Shown here: piece after piece, positions 7,323-15,815 of the stretch
Position numbering within the stretch: the first letter of the stretch is position 1
Layout: every line of letters begins with the position of its first letter
NCBI GenBank assembly: GCA_946482325.1
Contig: CAMLRA010000050.1
Span: 1-23,603 of the forward strand
DNA: 23,603 nt
Direction: 5' to 3'
DNA from: an uncultured Chromatiaceae bacterium
Lineage (GTDB): Bacteria > Pseudomonadota > Gammaproteobacteria > Enterobacterales > Alteromonadaceae
The notes under the pieces: generated by a model
Database searches by the model: none
What the model was told of the DNA's origin: nothing
Seen by the model: the letters and a program-made list of their open reading frames with translations, nothing else
Translations under genes and position numbers: made by a program

Positions 7323-8456
7323 GTGACGCAACAACACAATAGCGCCGGCGGTTACAGCAGCCGGCTGATTGCGCCTGAGATGCTGGTGCACTGGACTGAT
7401 CCCGAGTCAGCGCTGTGTGTGCGTGACCACTGGGTGTACCGTTATCATTATCAAAGCGATGCCTTAACTAAAGTTTGCCGTATTCCGGCACAGCAGCAGA
7501 GCTTCACTGGCCGCATCAAAGACGCGCTGGCTCGCAGTGCTTTGCTGCAATGGCTGCGGCCGACTGCCGGGCTTGGTCATGTGCACCAGACCCGCCGCGG
7601 TGATATCGTCATTATCTATGACCGGATTTACCTGTACCGCGCCGGGCAAAACGGCGTGGTGGCTCAGGCTCAGGCCAGCAGTCTGACTCCAAAACCGGCG
7701 GCGCCGCTTCGGGGGGGCATCGCCGAACACGGCGTCAGTGGCAAGCTTTATTACGGCGAATACCTCAATGGCCACAGCAGAGACATCCGCGTGATCTGCT
7801 TTGACCCAGCGACGCAACAACAGCAGGTGTGCTGGCAATTCAGCCGCAGTGAAATCAAACATGTGCATGCTATTCATTACGATCCATTCCGTAACCGGCT
7901 GTGGTTATGTAGCGGCGATAGCGACAATGAGTCGGCGATTTATTATACCGACGATGAATTTGCCACTTTGCATTGCTTAGGCCGTGGCAGTCAGCAGTGG
8001 CGGGCTATTGCGCTGTGGTTTGACGCCAATGGCGTCGAATGGGGGATGGACGCCGGCAAAGACGCACCGGCTGAGGCGCTGAACCAGCTGTACCGAATGG
8101 AGCTCAACGAGAGTGGCGCAGCCACTGCTGAACCGGTGTTATTGCAACAAGTCGGTAATCCGGTGTATGCGGCGCTCACCGGCGCTGACGGCAGTGTCTG
8201 GCTGCAAACCACTTATGAACCGGGCCGCTTGCAACCCACGCCGGAAGCGGCAGCGTTATGGCACAGGCCGGTTGGTGGTCATTGGCAGCAATTGCTGAGC
8301 CTGGATTATCAGCATCAACCGCGGCGCGGCGTCAGCAAATATGGTTATCTGCTGCTGCCCAAGGGCACAACGCCAGCAGGCCAGTTATTGTATTCACCGG
8401 TGAATTGTCAGCAAGGGCATTATGGCTTGTATTTATTGCAAACCACGCCGAGTTGA
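7323..8456 (+). CDS. Beta-propeller-like protein of unknown function
   Basis: A 377-residue protein starting at GTG 7323, with AGGAG at 7312-7316 six bases before it. It has no signal peptide and no membrane segment, so it appears cytoplasmic. Short strand-rich units recur with aromatic and Asp motifs: DRIYLYRAG (100-108), GEYLNGHSRDIRV (145-157), HVHAIHYDPF (180-189), SGDSDNES (197-204), GSQQWRAI (222-229) and WGMDAG (240-245). This looks like a BNR/sialidase-like or WD-like propeller. I recall the same motifs in uncharacterised proteins near polysaccharide genes but cannot name a family. The 60-base gap to the lipoprotein gene holds no strong terminator, so the two are probably co-transcribed. 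A role in binding or hydrolysing a carbohydrate is inferred only from fold and context. Confidence 0.7.
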   Translation: MTQQHNSAGGYSSRLIAPEMLVHWTDPESALCVRDHWVYRYHYQSDALTKVCRIPAQQQSFTGRIKDALARSALLQWLRPTAGLGHVHQTRRGDIVIIYDRIYLYRAGQNGVVAQAQASSLTPKPAAPLRGGIAEHGVSGKLYYGEYLNGHSRDIRVICFDPATQQQQVCWQFSRSEIKHVHAIHYDPFRNRLWLCSGDSDNESAIYYTDDEFATLHCLGRGSQQWRAIALWFDANGVEWGMDAGKDAPAEALNQLYRMELNESGAATAEPVLLQQVGNPVYAALTGADGSVWLQTTYEPGRLQPTPEAAALWHRPVGGHWQQLLSLDYQHQPRRGVSKYGYLLLPKGTTPAGQLLYSPVNCQQGHYGLYLLQTTPS

Positions 8457-8466
8457 AACCGGAAGA

Positions 8467-8494
8467 CCACCGGTGCTGCGAGCAGCACCGGTGG
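8467..8494. terminator. Perfect hairpin between convergent genes
   Basis: CCACCGGTGCTGC (8467-8479) is exactly complementary to 8482-8494, giving a 12-bp GC-rich stem with a CGAG loop. It lies in the 46-base gap between the propeller gene (ends 8456) and the acyltransferase gene (ends 8503 on the minus strand). The plus strand has no T-run after the stem, and the minus strand has only a short T/C-rich stretch. It is therefore a likely two-way terminator or RNA-end stabiliser, stronger for minus-strand transcripts. Confidence 0.6.
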
Positions 8495-8502
8495 CTACAG
8501 TG

Positions 8503-9621
8503 CTAGCGGTTTGGCCGCAGCAGCGGCGCCAGGCGCAGCAACAACACCAGCTTTTTGAGTGCCAGCACACCGCGTTTCACCGCCGGTTTAAACAGATGTT
8601 TGCGCTGCTCGGTTAAAGTGCCGAGGCCATAAGTGACCAGCGCCACCAGCGCCAGCACCGCCAGTGTGGTACTGATGCTGGTGGCATCGATCGTCATATT
8701 GTGTTCAATCGTTTTCATCACCGGGGCGTGCACCAGATACAGCGTGAACGTGTAAGACGCCAGCAACGTGATTGGACGCTGGAATTGCATCAGCCAATTC
8801 AGCCGGACAAAACGGGCGCCATACAAGTGGCTGAAAAACAGCACACACACCAGATAATCCGAGCCATATTTTGCGGCGCTGCCCAACGACAGCTGGGTAA
8901 ATGGCCAGATTTGCTCACCAAGCGCGATCATTACTTTGTCGGTTTCAGTGAATTTATACAGCGGATACAACACCAGCGGTGCCAGAAACAACAACCAGGC
9001 CAGCCATTGTTTCGGAGTCGTGTGCTCGATGAGCCACAGCAATAACACACCGGCGAGCCAAATTGGGAACAGTAACCACAGTTTGTAGCCGACCGCCAGC
9101 AGTAAAATGCTGAATAAAATCACCCGTTTCAGGCCGCGATAAAAAAACAGCAAGGCAAACAAGGCGTAATACCACACCTCATAACCCAAAGACCAATAGG
9201 GCGGTACAGTGAAAGGCTGTTCGGAGATAGTCCAAATCTCGCCTAAAAACGCCAGGTGAAACGGAATATAAATATACAACTTGGCATATTGATACAGCCC
9301 ACTGTAATTGTCCGGATTAAATTGCAGACCAATCAGGTCAACACAAACCGCCAGTAATAACACCGGTACCGCCACTGAATAAATCCGCGTAGCGCGGGCT
9401 GTGATGTAGTCCGACAGCGTAATGGGTGCTTTGTTGGCGGTGTAAAAAATCACCAGGCCTGACAACACAAAAAATACAATAACGGCATCCCGGCCGTTCG
9501 TTGGGATCAGATGACTGAATTGGGGCGCCAGAATATTAAAATCGATAAGATGGGTAAATACCACCACGACCGCAGCGATAAAACGGCACAGATCCAGATA
9601 TAGTGAAAACTGCTTATCCAT
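8503..9621 (-). CDS. Acyltransferase family 3 (OafA-like) membrane O-acyltransferase
   Basis: A 372-residue polytopic membrane protein with about ten hydrophobic segments. The N-terminal LDLCRFIAAVVVVFTH motif carries the family's catalytic His24, followed by FFVLSGLVI, a central SLGYEVWYY and a late YLVHAP motif. All are hallmarks of acyltransferase-3 proteins. These transfer acyl groups, often acetyl, across or at the inner membrane onto sugars, so O-acylation of the EPS repeat unit is the likely role. It is the last gene of the long minus-strand operon, 71 bases after the ATP-grasp gene; that gap is larger than elsewhere in the operon and shows no clear promoter or hairpin. ATG 9621 is preceded by AAGGAAG. 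The end lies next to the 8467-8494 hairpin. The basic C-terminal tail is cytoplasmic by the positive-inside rule. Confidence 0.9.
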   Translation of the reverse strand: MDKQFSLYLDLCRFIAAVVVVFTHLIDFNILAPQFSHLIPTNGRDAVIVFFVLSGLVIFYTANKAPITLSDYITARATRIYSVAVPVLLLAVCVDLIGLQFNPDNYSGLYQYAKLYIYIPFHLAFLGEIWTISEQPFTVPPYWSLGYEVWYYALFALLFFYRGLKRVILFSILLLAVGYKLWLLFPIWLAGVLLLWLIEHTTPKQWLAWLLFLAPLVLYPLYKFTETDKVMIALGEQIWPFTQLSLGSAAKYGSDYLVCVLFFSHLYGARFVRLNWLMQFQRPITLLASYTFTLYLVHAPVMKTIEHNMTIDATSISTTLAVLALVALVTYGLGTLTEQRKHLFKPAVKRGVLALKKLVLLLRLAPLLRPNR

Positions 9622-9692
9622 TCATCTTCCTTATTTACAGCACCAACTTCACTTTCAGACGCCGGGTGTCTTCTTCACGTGTTACTTGCTTG

Positions 9693-10829
9693 TTACCGAC
9701 GCTTCAGCCGGCGTTTTACCCGCTGCAGCAAGGCCTGAATGCCCGGCATTGGGTCGGTCATCCGCTGTACTGCGGCAACCTGAGTATAACCGCGGCACAG
9801 GTCGGCGGGTGCGCCGTGCGCTAAGGCATTGGCGTCGGCGATTTCGTCAAACCAGACCACGTTGTTTTTTGCACGTACAGCTGGAGCCGGCTCTCCTGTA
9901 AAAAAAGCCACAATAGCCGCCAGCAGATTGGTGCCGGACAAAGTCGCGATTTCATGCTGATAATCAGTGCGGCCAACCGTCGGTTCAATCATGTAATAAC
10001 CGCCGCGGTTGGCATCAAACTTAAATTCCATGCCAATCAGGCCGGTATAACCAATGGCACGGACAAACTGCGTGGTCAGCGTTTCAAGTTCTGCTGCCGC
10101 TTCCGGTGCGCTGGTACAGGCCGCCGTGCCGCCGACCTGTAATGGCCAGGAGCGTAATTTACGGCCGGTGAAACTTTGCACCAGCTTGCTGTGTTGGTCA
10201 TAAAACGCCAGACAAAAATAAATGGCGCTGTCCGGGCCTTCCAGCCATTCCTGCACAATCATTTCACTGAGTACAGGTTCGATTTGCTGGTACAAAGTAG
10301 CGACTTCTGCCGCCGACTGGACTTTATAAGCCTTTTTGAACTTGCGGCTATAGGCTTCGTTTTGCTCCAGCGGTTTAAACACACACGGATATTGCAGCGT
10401 TTCAATCGCGGCTAAATCTGCGGCGCTGTGCAACACCACCCCTTGCGGCACCGGGCTACCGGCTTGTTGGGCCGCGCCGGCAAAACCTTCTTTAGATTGC
10501 AGCGCCACCAGCTGCGAATGCGGGCAAAATAAAAACTGATAAAAAGGCGCAAGGGTGTCGCGCGCCGCGCTGACATGCAACACGGTTTTTTCTTCAGTCA
10601 GTAATAACACCGGTTTGACGCCGGCAAAGGTCGGCGCCAGCGCGACCAAATCCTGTACTATGCCGGGCGCTTTGGTATCGGCCACCAGCTTTTTGTGGCC
10701 AAAGCGGCTGTGCCACGCCGGTGCGCTAGTCGAGTCACATAACAGCGTTAAAGCGCAATGCGGTAACGAGCGTAATACACCTAAAGCATTGGCACTGCCG
10801 CCAACGACCACCACCTGAATTTGCGCCAT
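9693..10829 (-). CDS. ATP-grasp carboxylate-amine ligase-like protein
   Basis: A 378-residue protein with an N-terminal nucleotide-binding-like segment (VVVVGGSANALGVLR) and an ATP-grasp core. CVFKPLEQN holds Lys152, IVQEWLEGPDS holds Glu194, and GLIGMEFKFD and YYMIEPTVGRTDYQHE supply Glu268 and Glu282 for metal binding. It resembles the carboxylate-amine ligases of polysaccharide loci that activate an acid and join it to an amine; the substrate is unknown. I chose ATG 10829, which overlaps the flippase stop as TGATG and follows AAAGGAAAA, rather than the frame's earlier start at 10862, which would lie inside the flippase gene. The protein ends in a strongly basic tail (VKRRLKRR) that could touch membrane phospholipids or the lipid-linked substrate. 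Confidence 0.82.
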   Translation of the reverse strand: MAQIQVVVVGGSANALGVLRSLPHCALTLLCDSTSAPAWHSRFGHKKLVADTKAPGIVQDLVALAPTFAGVKPVLLLTEEKTVLHVSAARDTLAPFYQFLFCPHSQLVALQSKEGFAGAAQQAGSPVPQGVVLHSAADLAAIETLQYPCVFKPLEQNEAYSRKFKKAYKVQSAAEVATLYQQIEPVLSEMIVQEWLEGPDSAIYFCLAFYDQHSKLVQSFTGRKLRSWPLQVGGTAACTSAPEAAAELETLTTQFVRAIGYTGLIGMEFKFDANRGGYYMIEPTVGRTDYQHEIATLSGTNLLAAIVAFFTGEPAPAVRAKNNVVWFDEIADANALAHGAPADLCRGYTQVAAVQRMTDPMPGIQALLQRVKRRLKRR

Positions 10830-12334
10830 CACAACTTTTCCTTTAATCGGGTAAATGGCCAACGTTGCAGCTTGGTCTGCTTCACACCTAATTCCGTCAG
10901 CACTTCATAGCAATCCTGCAGCCCGCTCTGGCGCACATAAACCAGATAAAAACCATAAGCGCCAATACCGGCGACGGTTTTTAAGATGAGTGTCAGCAAC
11001 AGCTGCTGCGGCAGATAATGATAACAACCGAGCTGAGTCAGCCAAACCACAGCCGCCATAAATAAACAGGCTTCAACCGGCGTTTGCAGCGCACGCAGAT
11101 AACGACGCAATGAAAAGTCCAACACGCGACGGGCCTGATAAAACAAATAAATCGACGACAGCGGGTAGGCAATGACCATCGCCAGCGCCACGCCCGGCAA
11201 GCCGCCAAAGACCGCGCCGATGTAAACACTGAGCGGGATAGTCACCGCGCATAAAGTGGTGTATTTCGCTGTGATATTGGGTTTGCCAATTGAAATAAAG
11301 GCTTGCGTGATCAATGGGTCGACGGATTTGACCAGGCCAAGCAAACAGAGGATTTGCAGGATAAATACGACATCCAGCCAGTTATCGCCGAGCAGTACCG
11401 GCACTAGCTCGGCAGCGGTCAGACCCATGCCGGCCATGATCGGAAAGCCCATCAGCGCAATTCCTGAAGTCAACCGGCGCAGCGCGTTATCAAGCCGGCT
11501 CAGGTCGGTTTGCATCCGCGAAAACAGTGGCGCGGCAATTTGGATCACCAGGCTGGTGATGTACTGCGTTGGCAGCGACGATAAAGTCGCGGCCATCGAA
11601 TAAATCCCCATTTGCTGCGCGCTTAACACTTTACTGATGATCACAGTTTTAGCGTTGTTGTAGAAATACCAGGTCAGGCGGGAGTAGGTGACAGTGACGC
11701 CAAATTTCATCAGCGCGCGGGCGGCGCGTAAGTCGCCGATGCGGCTTGGCCGCCACTGACTAAACAAAAATATGCTGCAAGTTTTAAAAATTTGCGAGGC
11801 TAAAAAGCCCCACACCAGCGCCCAGGCTTTAAAGCCAAACCAGGCCAGCACTAAAGTCACCACGCACTGCAGCAATATCATCGCAAAATCGATACCGGCA
11901 TAGAGTTTAAAGCGCATGTCCCGCGCGATCAGCGCATCCGGCACTGTGGCAATAGCGCCGATGATAAAGCTGAGCGCGACCACCTTCAGCATCTCGCCGA
12001 GGATCGGGTAACCAAAATAACTGGCTAAAAACGGGCTGGCGGCATAAAGGCCGGTATACAGCGTGGCACTGATCAGGATCGCCAGCGAAAAAGCGCCGTT
12101 TAACTCAGCCTGACTGATGTCCAACCGGTGTTTGATGGCACTGCCAAGGCCGATTTCGTTAAAAAAGCCGATAAAGCCGACCACGACCATCACCAGCGCC
12201 ATCAGACCATAATCTTCCGGGGTTAACAGCCGCGCCAGTAACAGCGTATTGACGAAGGAAATCAGTTTGGCTGCGCCTTTGCCAAGCCCCAGATACATCA
12301 GGCCTTGCAGTGTTTTATTTTTCAGTTGGTCCAC
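10829..12334 (-). CDS. Wzx-type oligosaccharide flippase (MOP superfamily)
   Basis: A 501-residue protein with about 12-14 hydrophobic segments. Its N-terminal part (LISFVNTLLLARLLTPEDYGLMALV) is typical of polysaccharide transporters of the MOP/MATE superfamily, closest in feel to WzxC/PST proteins. It should flip the undecaprenyl-linked repeat unit to the periplasmic face. The usual length for the family is 420-500 residues, so it is complete. The start is GTG 12334, with a weak GCGGAA ribosome binding site and a 15-base gap after the upstream glycosyltransferase. Its TGA stop overlaps the ATG of the next gene. Presence of both a flippase and an O-antigen-ligase-like protein in the operon supports a Wzx/Wzy-dependent route over an ABC-transporter route. 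Confidence 0.9.
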   Translation of the reverse strand: MDQLKNKTLQGLMYLGLGKGAAKLISFVNTLLLARLLTPEDYGLMALVMVVVGFIGFFNEIGLGSAIKHRLDISQAELNGAFSLAILISATLYTGLYAASPFLASYFGYPILGEMLKVVALSFIIGAIATVPDALIARDMRFKLYAGIDFAMILLQCVVTLVLAWFGFKAWALVWGFLASQIFKTCSIFLFSQWRPSRIGDLRAARALMKFGVTVTYSRLTWYFYNNAKTVIISKVLSAQQMGIYSMAATLSSLPTQYITSLVIQIAAPLFSRMQTDLSRLDNALRRLTSGIALMGFPIMAGMGLTAAELVPVLLGDNWLDVVFILQILCLLGLVKSVDPLITQAFISIGKPNITAKYTTLCAVTIPLSVYIGAVFGGLPGVALAMVIAYPLSSIYLFYQARRVLDFSLRRYLRALQTPVEACLFMAAVVWLTQLGCYHYLPQQLLLTLILKTVAGIGAYGFYLVYVRQSGLQDCYEVLTELGVKQTKLQRWPFTRLKEKL

Positions 12335-12349
12335 AGTGGTTCCGCAAAA

Positions 12350-13567
12350 TTAAAGTTGTTGGTTCAACAGTTGTTGGCAAAGCGTCAGCAATTCCACTGT
12401 GCGTTGGCGCCGGCTGAACGGCTGGGCCTGCACCGGGTTTAAACCCGGTTGTGGGGGCTCAGTGATAAGCCGTTGCAGTGCCGTGGTCAATTCATCCTGT
12501 TGCCAGGCCTGCACCGCGTTTGGCATAACCCGGCTGGCCTGTGCCGTGGCGCTGTCAGGCGGACAAATGGCCAGCAGCGGTTTGCCACTTTGAATGTAGT
12601 CGTAGAGCTTGCCCGGGACCTGATAGTTAAAAATCTGGTCCTGGATTAACAAATTAGCCGAGCATTGCATCATCTCAGCTTGCGCCTGCATAAAAGGCAC
12701 AGCCGGCAGAAATTCGACCAATGCGCTGATGCCAAACTGTTCCAGCGTGGCGGCAAATTGCTCGGGTTTGCCACTGCCGCGAAATTTCAGCACAAAATTG
12801 TCAGCACTCAGCAACCCTTGTTGTTGTAACTCGGCGATAGCGCGGAAGATACCGCTGATATCACGGCCATTGCCATACAAAGCACCGCTATAGAGCAGGG
12901 TGAATTTGTCCGGCGTGGTCGCTGGCGGTAAGTCCAGCGGTACAAAGCCATTCTCAATCACCTGAAACTTAGTGGAAGGCTCGGCCGGGTAGAGGCTGCG
13001 ATACAGCCCGGCGGCCGCCTGACTGGTAGTCACCACTGCGCTTGCCTGTGCAATCACTTTGCGTTCCAGATAGCGCATCACCGTATTAAAGTTCTGATAG
13101 GCCGGATTGTAGTGACATTGCAGCGGGTCACGGAAATCGGCTACCCACGGCTTGTTGGTTTTTTTGCTGAGACTGCGGCCAATCAGATGTGTGGTCAGCA
13201 CCGGGTAGGTAGACCAGATTAAATCGATGTCATGTTCCCGTATCAGCTGCTGACCAAGCGTCACGGCGCTGAAATACCAGGGCCAGTACCGGTCCGGCAC
13301 TGCAGCAAAGGCCGGCGAGCGGCCGAACAACGAAAACAGTTTGCTGGCGTCTGTGGCTTGACTGCGAAAGATGCGGTCTTGCAGCAGCGGCGAAATCTGC
13401 AGTTCATGGTCAAACCGCTGATAAATATCTGCGCTCGCTGTGAGCACATAAGGTTCTGCGCCCATTTCTGCTAAATACTCGGCGAAGCGGTAAGGCCGCT
13501 GCACGCCCGCGCTGCGCGCCGGCGGCATCTCAAAAGCAATCAATAAAATTTTCAGCGGCTTGGCCAT
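12350..13567 (-). CDS. GT4-type glycosyltransferase
   Basis: A 405-residue GT-B glycosyltransferase. The N-terminal LLIAFEMPPARSAGVQRPYRF (8-28) carries the loop seen in family 4 enzymes, and the C-terminal half holds the donor-site segment VPGKLYDYIQSGKPLLAI (317-334). In that segment Asp323 replaces the more usual Glu of the E-x7-E region. An acceptor-side DIDLIWSTYP and a VVTTSQAAAG helix are also typical. It adds one sugar to the lipid-linked unit at the cytoplasmic face; neither sugar can be read from the sequence. ATG 13567 is chosen because it overlaps the upstream deacetylase stop (TGATG) and has GGAG ten bases before it. The longer frame up to 13639 would add 24 residues of unrelated-looking sequence inside the deacetylase gene. 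Confidence 0.87.
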   Translation of the reverse strand: MAKPLKILLIAFEMPPARSAGVQRPYRFAEYLAEMGAEPYVLTASADIYQRFDHELQISPLLQDRIFRSQATDASKLFSLFGRSPAFAAVPDRYWPWYFSAVTLGQQLIREHDIDLIWSTYPVLTTHLIGRSLSKKTNKPWVADFRDPLQCHYNPAYQNFNTVMRYLERKVIAQASAVVTTSQAAAGLYRSLYPAEPSTKFQVIENGFVPLDLPPATTPDKFTLLYSGALYGNGRDISGIFRAIAELQQQGLLSADNFVLKFRGSGKPEQFAATLEQFGISALVEFLPAVPFMQAQAEMMQCSANLLIQDQIFNYQVPGKLYDYIQSGKPLLAICPPDSATAQASRVMPNAVQAWQQDELTTALQRLITEPPQPGLNPVQAQPFSRRQRTVELLTLCQQLLNQQL

Positions 13568-14583
13568 CAGTTCGCGACTCCAAGCACCCGACGCACCAGG
13601 TCGCTGAACCCTGATAACTCGGCTTCCAGTTCCAGCCAATGTACGTCTTCACCGTCCAGAATACGGCGGATTTGCAGCAGATCTGAACCTTGCTTGTGCA
13701 AGCCGATACGGGTCGTTGTCGCCGTCTGAACGCCATTTTGCTGCAACAACGGCAGATGCGCCGGTTGATATTCGCCACTCGGATAACAGAAATGCACCAG
13801 CTGTGGCGGTGCAGTAAATTGGGCCAGCCACTGACGGTTCTGCTCAATTTCGGCGGCTAAGGCTACCGCATCCAGCGGGCTGCAATGGCGATGGGTATGC
13901 AGCTGCAGCTCAACATTGGCCTGTTGCAGGCGGCGCAGCTCATCCGCATCAAGCAAACGAAACAACGGCCGGCCTTGTTGATGTAATGACACCTGCAGCT
14001 GCTCAGCCAGCTGATACAGCACCCCGGCGCGTGCTGTGGCCTCCGGCAACTGGTCAATCATCTGGCAAATTTGCCGGACCAGTGCCGCCGCATCCGGTGC
14101 CGGCAGGCTGGTGTCAAGCGACGCAGCGACGCCAGGTACTTTCAGGTGTAAAGCACTGGCGGTGGTTTTCCACAGCAGGTAAGACACGGCGACATTTAAA
14201 ACCGGAATTTGTTTGTCGGCATAATAACTGGTGACATACAACATCAGCGGGAACTGGTGCTCCGCCAGCGCGTCGCCGACTAATTCCGCGGTGCCGGACC
14301 AACCGTCGTCCATGGTCAGCGCCAGCTGCAGCGGCCGCTGCGGGTTGGCTAAGCCTTCGCTTAAGGACACAATCCGATAGCGGCTATTAGCCAGATATTG
14401 CAGTCGTGCCGCAAAGGTTTGCGGCGTCATAAACAGTTTGGGCCGGAACAGATGCTCGTCGGCATAGGCAAAACCGTGATAACACAGTACACGCAGGTGA
14501 TTGCGGTACAGGTAACGGCACAGCGCAAACACGCCGCACAGCTCCGCCAGTTTTAACAGGGTTAACTTAATTTTTTTAGACAT
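13567..14583 (-). CDS. Polysaccharide deacetylase (CE4/NodB fold), first copy
   Basis: A 338-residue protein with the CE4 metal-binding motifs: TMDDG (90-94), with the catalytic and metal Asp pair 92/93, and HTHRH (229-233), supplying His229 and His233. A YPSG motif follows at 267-270. The family removes N-acetyl groups from sugars using a divalent metal. The catalytic stretch is interrupted by about 110 residues between the two motifs, longer than in minimal NodB domains. There is a weak hydrophobic stretch near the N-terminus (residues 8-22) but no clear cleaved signal, so acting on cytoplasmic lipid-linked intermediates is possible. It overlaps the preceding ATP-grasp gene by 22 bases. It is not the DUF3473-containing deacetylase typical of exosortase A loci. 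Confidence 0.85.
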   Translation of the reverse strand: MSKKIKLTLLKLAELCGVFALCRYLYRNHLRVLCYHGFAYADEHLFRPKLFMTPQTFAARLQYLANSRYRIVSLSEGLANPQRPLQLALTMDDGWSGTAELVGDALAEHQFPLMLYVTSYYADKQIPVLNVAVSYLLWKTTASALHLKVPGVAASLDTSLPAPDAAALVRQICQMIDQLPEATARAGVLYQLAEQLQVSLHQQGRPLFRLLDADELRRLQQANVELQLHTHRHCSPLDAVALAAEIEQNRQWLAQFTAPPQLVHFCYPSGEYQPAHLPLLQQNGVQTATTTRIGLHKQGSDLLQIRRILDGEDVHWLELEAELSGFSDLVRRVLGVAN

Positions 14584-15815
14584 GCTTGTCCCAATTCAGT
14601 CAAAAATGCCTTGGTATTGAGCCAGGCCAATCGCCTGTCACCCGGATAATTTAAATCTGATTTGATGCCCGGATGGACAAAGTACAGCAAAAAGCCGACT
14701 GCGCTTTTTAACTTGGCTGCCGGTGCCACCTGCGGGTCTTTTAGTTTGGATAACAAATACCCAAAGTCAGCCGGAAAGGCGTGACGCACCGTGATGATTT
14801 TTGTCAGCCGCTGCGCGGTGTCCGGCGTCTGACCCTGTAAAAACGATTGCAGCTGGATCACCGGAAAATGCAGACCAGCGCGGATATCCAGATTCAGTGC
14901 GGCCCAATAACGTGAATTCAGTTCGATAAAATCAAAGGTCTGACTGGCTGCGTCCCATTTGTACTCAACCATGGCCGGGCCATTCCAGTTCAGCGCACGC
15001 ATGCGCAGCACTGCATCTTCATACATCGGCTGATACCACCAACTGCTGCGCAGCGAGGTCAGGCCGCCGCTATGCGGATTTTCGTGGCTGGCGACTGCCA
15101 TCGATTCGGCCAGAATTTTGCCATCCTGCATCAACAGGTTGACGGTGGCTTTGACGCCACTGCTGCAGTCTTGCAACAGAACTTTGTCAAAATCAGCGAA
15201 AGCCTCCAACACCGCCTGGCGCGCTTCTGCGACTGAGCGTACTTTACGCACCAGCGCCTGGTCGCCATGTTTGGCGTAAAAGCCATCGCCTTTGACAAAA
15301 AATGGCAAACGCCACTGGCTGAAATCGACCGCATCGAGTTCAGCCGGCTGATTCAGTACGGCAGTGCGTGAGATATGCTGGCGTAGTCTGTCATCGTTAC
15401 TTTGCAGAAATTTGTCAAATACCCAGACTTTGGACAGACAGCCGTAAACCAGTTCCGCATCTGCGGGAATCGCCATCAGCGGGCTGAACTCAGCAAAACA
15501 ATGGCGGATCGCCAATAAAAAGCCTTCGCTTGGGATTATGGCGGCTATCTGCTTGGTGCGAATAATGTCGCGCAGCCAGGGCAGATAATTACTGTCGTCA
15601 TAGGGCGGACATTGATAGCTGGCACTGGCAAATGCTGATTGGCAGCCTAATGCGCCGGCTTTGCTCGACGCTGCATGCACAATATAACCATGTTGGCCTA
15701 AGGAGCGGATCACGCCGATAGCGCCCATGGAGTCGGCCTGTGGCACTAAAACTGCAGCTTTACCCGTGACCGGTGCTGCGCCCGCATACAGCGGGGATGA
15801 ATTAAGAGCTGACAT
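14562..15815 (-). CDS. ATP-grasp ligase (carbamoyl-phosphate-synthase-like)
   Basis: A 417-residue protein with an N-terminal Rossmann-like part (AAVLVPQADSMGAIGVIRSLGQHGYIVHAAS) and an ATP-grasp domain: FFVKGDGFYAKHG (Lys175), a MVEYKWD strand with Glu284, and the metal-binding FIELNSRYWAALNLD (Glu298, Asn300). It belongs to the broad group annotated as carbamoyl-phosphate-synthase-large-subunit-like or D-aspartate-ligase-like enzymes, which form an acyl phosphate and then an amide or similar bond. The substrate is unknown. It overlaps the upstream deacetylase by 14 bases and the downstream one by 22, so it sits between the two deacetylases. That suits a model in which a freed amine is re-acylated, but this is inference. 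The ribosome binding site before ATG 15815 is weak, which fits translational coupling. Confidence 0.83.
   Translation of the reverse strand: MSALNSSPLYAGAAPVTGKAAVLVPQADSMGAIGVIRSLGQHGYIVHAASSKAGALGCQSAFASASYQCPPYDDSNYLPWLRDIIRTKQIAAIIPSEGFLLAIRHCFAEFSPLMAIPADAELVYGCLSKVWVFDKFLQSNDDRLRQHISRTAVLNQPAELDAVDFSQWRLPFFVKGDGFYAKHGDQALVRKVRSVAEARQAVLEAFADFDKVLLQDCSSGVKATVNLLMQDGKILAESMAVASHENPHSGGLTSLRSSWWYQPMYEDAVLRMRALNWNGPAMVEYKWDAASQTFDFIELNSRYWAALNLDIRAGLHFPVIQLQSFLQGQTPDTAQRLTKIITVRHAFPADFGYLLSKLKDPQVAPAAKLKSAVGFLLYFVHPGIKSDLNYPGDRRLAWLNTKAFLTELGQACLKKLS

Noticed and set aside
9622..9692. Internal terminator or promoter before the acyltransferase gene
   Set aside because: I found only a short near-palindrome (GACGCCGGGTGTC, 9659-9671) too small to form a stable loop, and no paired -35/-10 boxes.
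10830..10862. Longer N-terminus for the ATP-grasp protein
   Set aside because: It would extend into the flippase coding end; the ATG at 10829 has AAAGGAAAA upstream and begins right at the nucleotide-binding motif.
13568..13639. Longer N-terminus for the GT4 protein
   Set aside because: The added residues are Arg/Gly-rich and unlike the family's start; ATG 13567 has a GGAG and a stop/start overlap.
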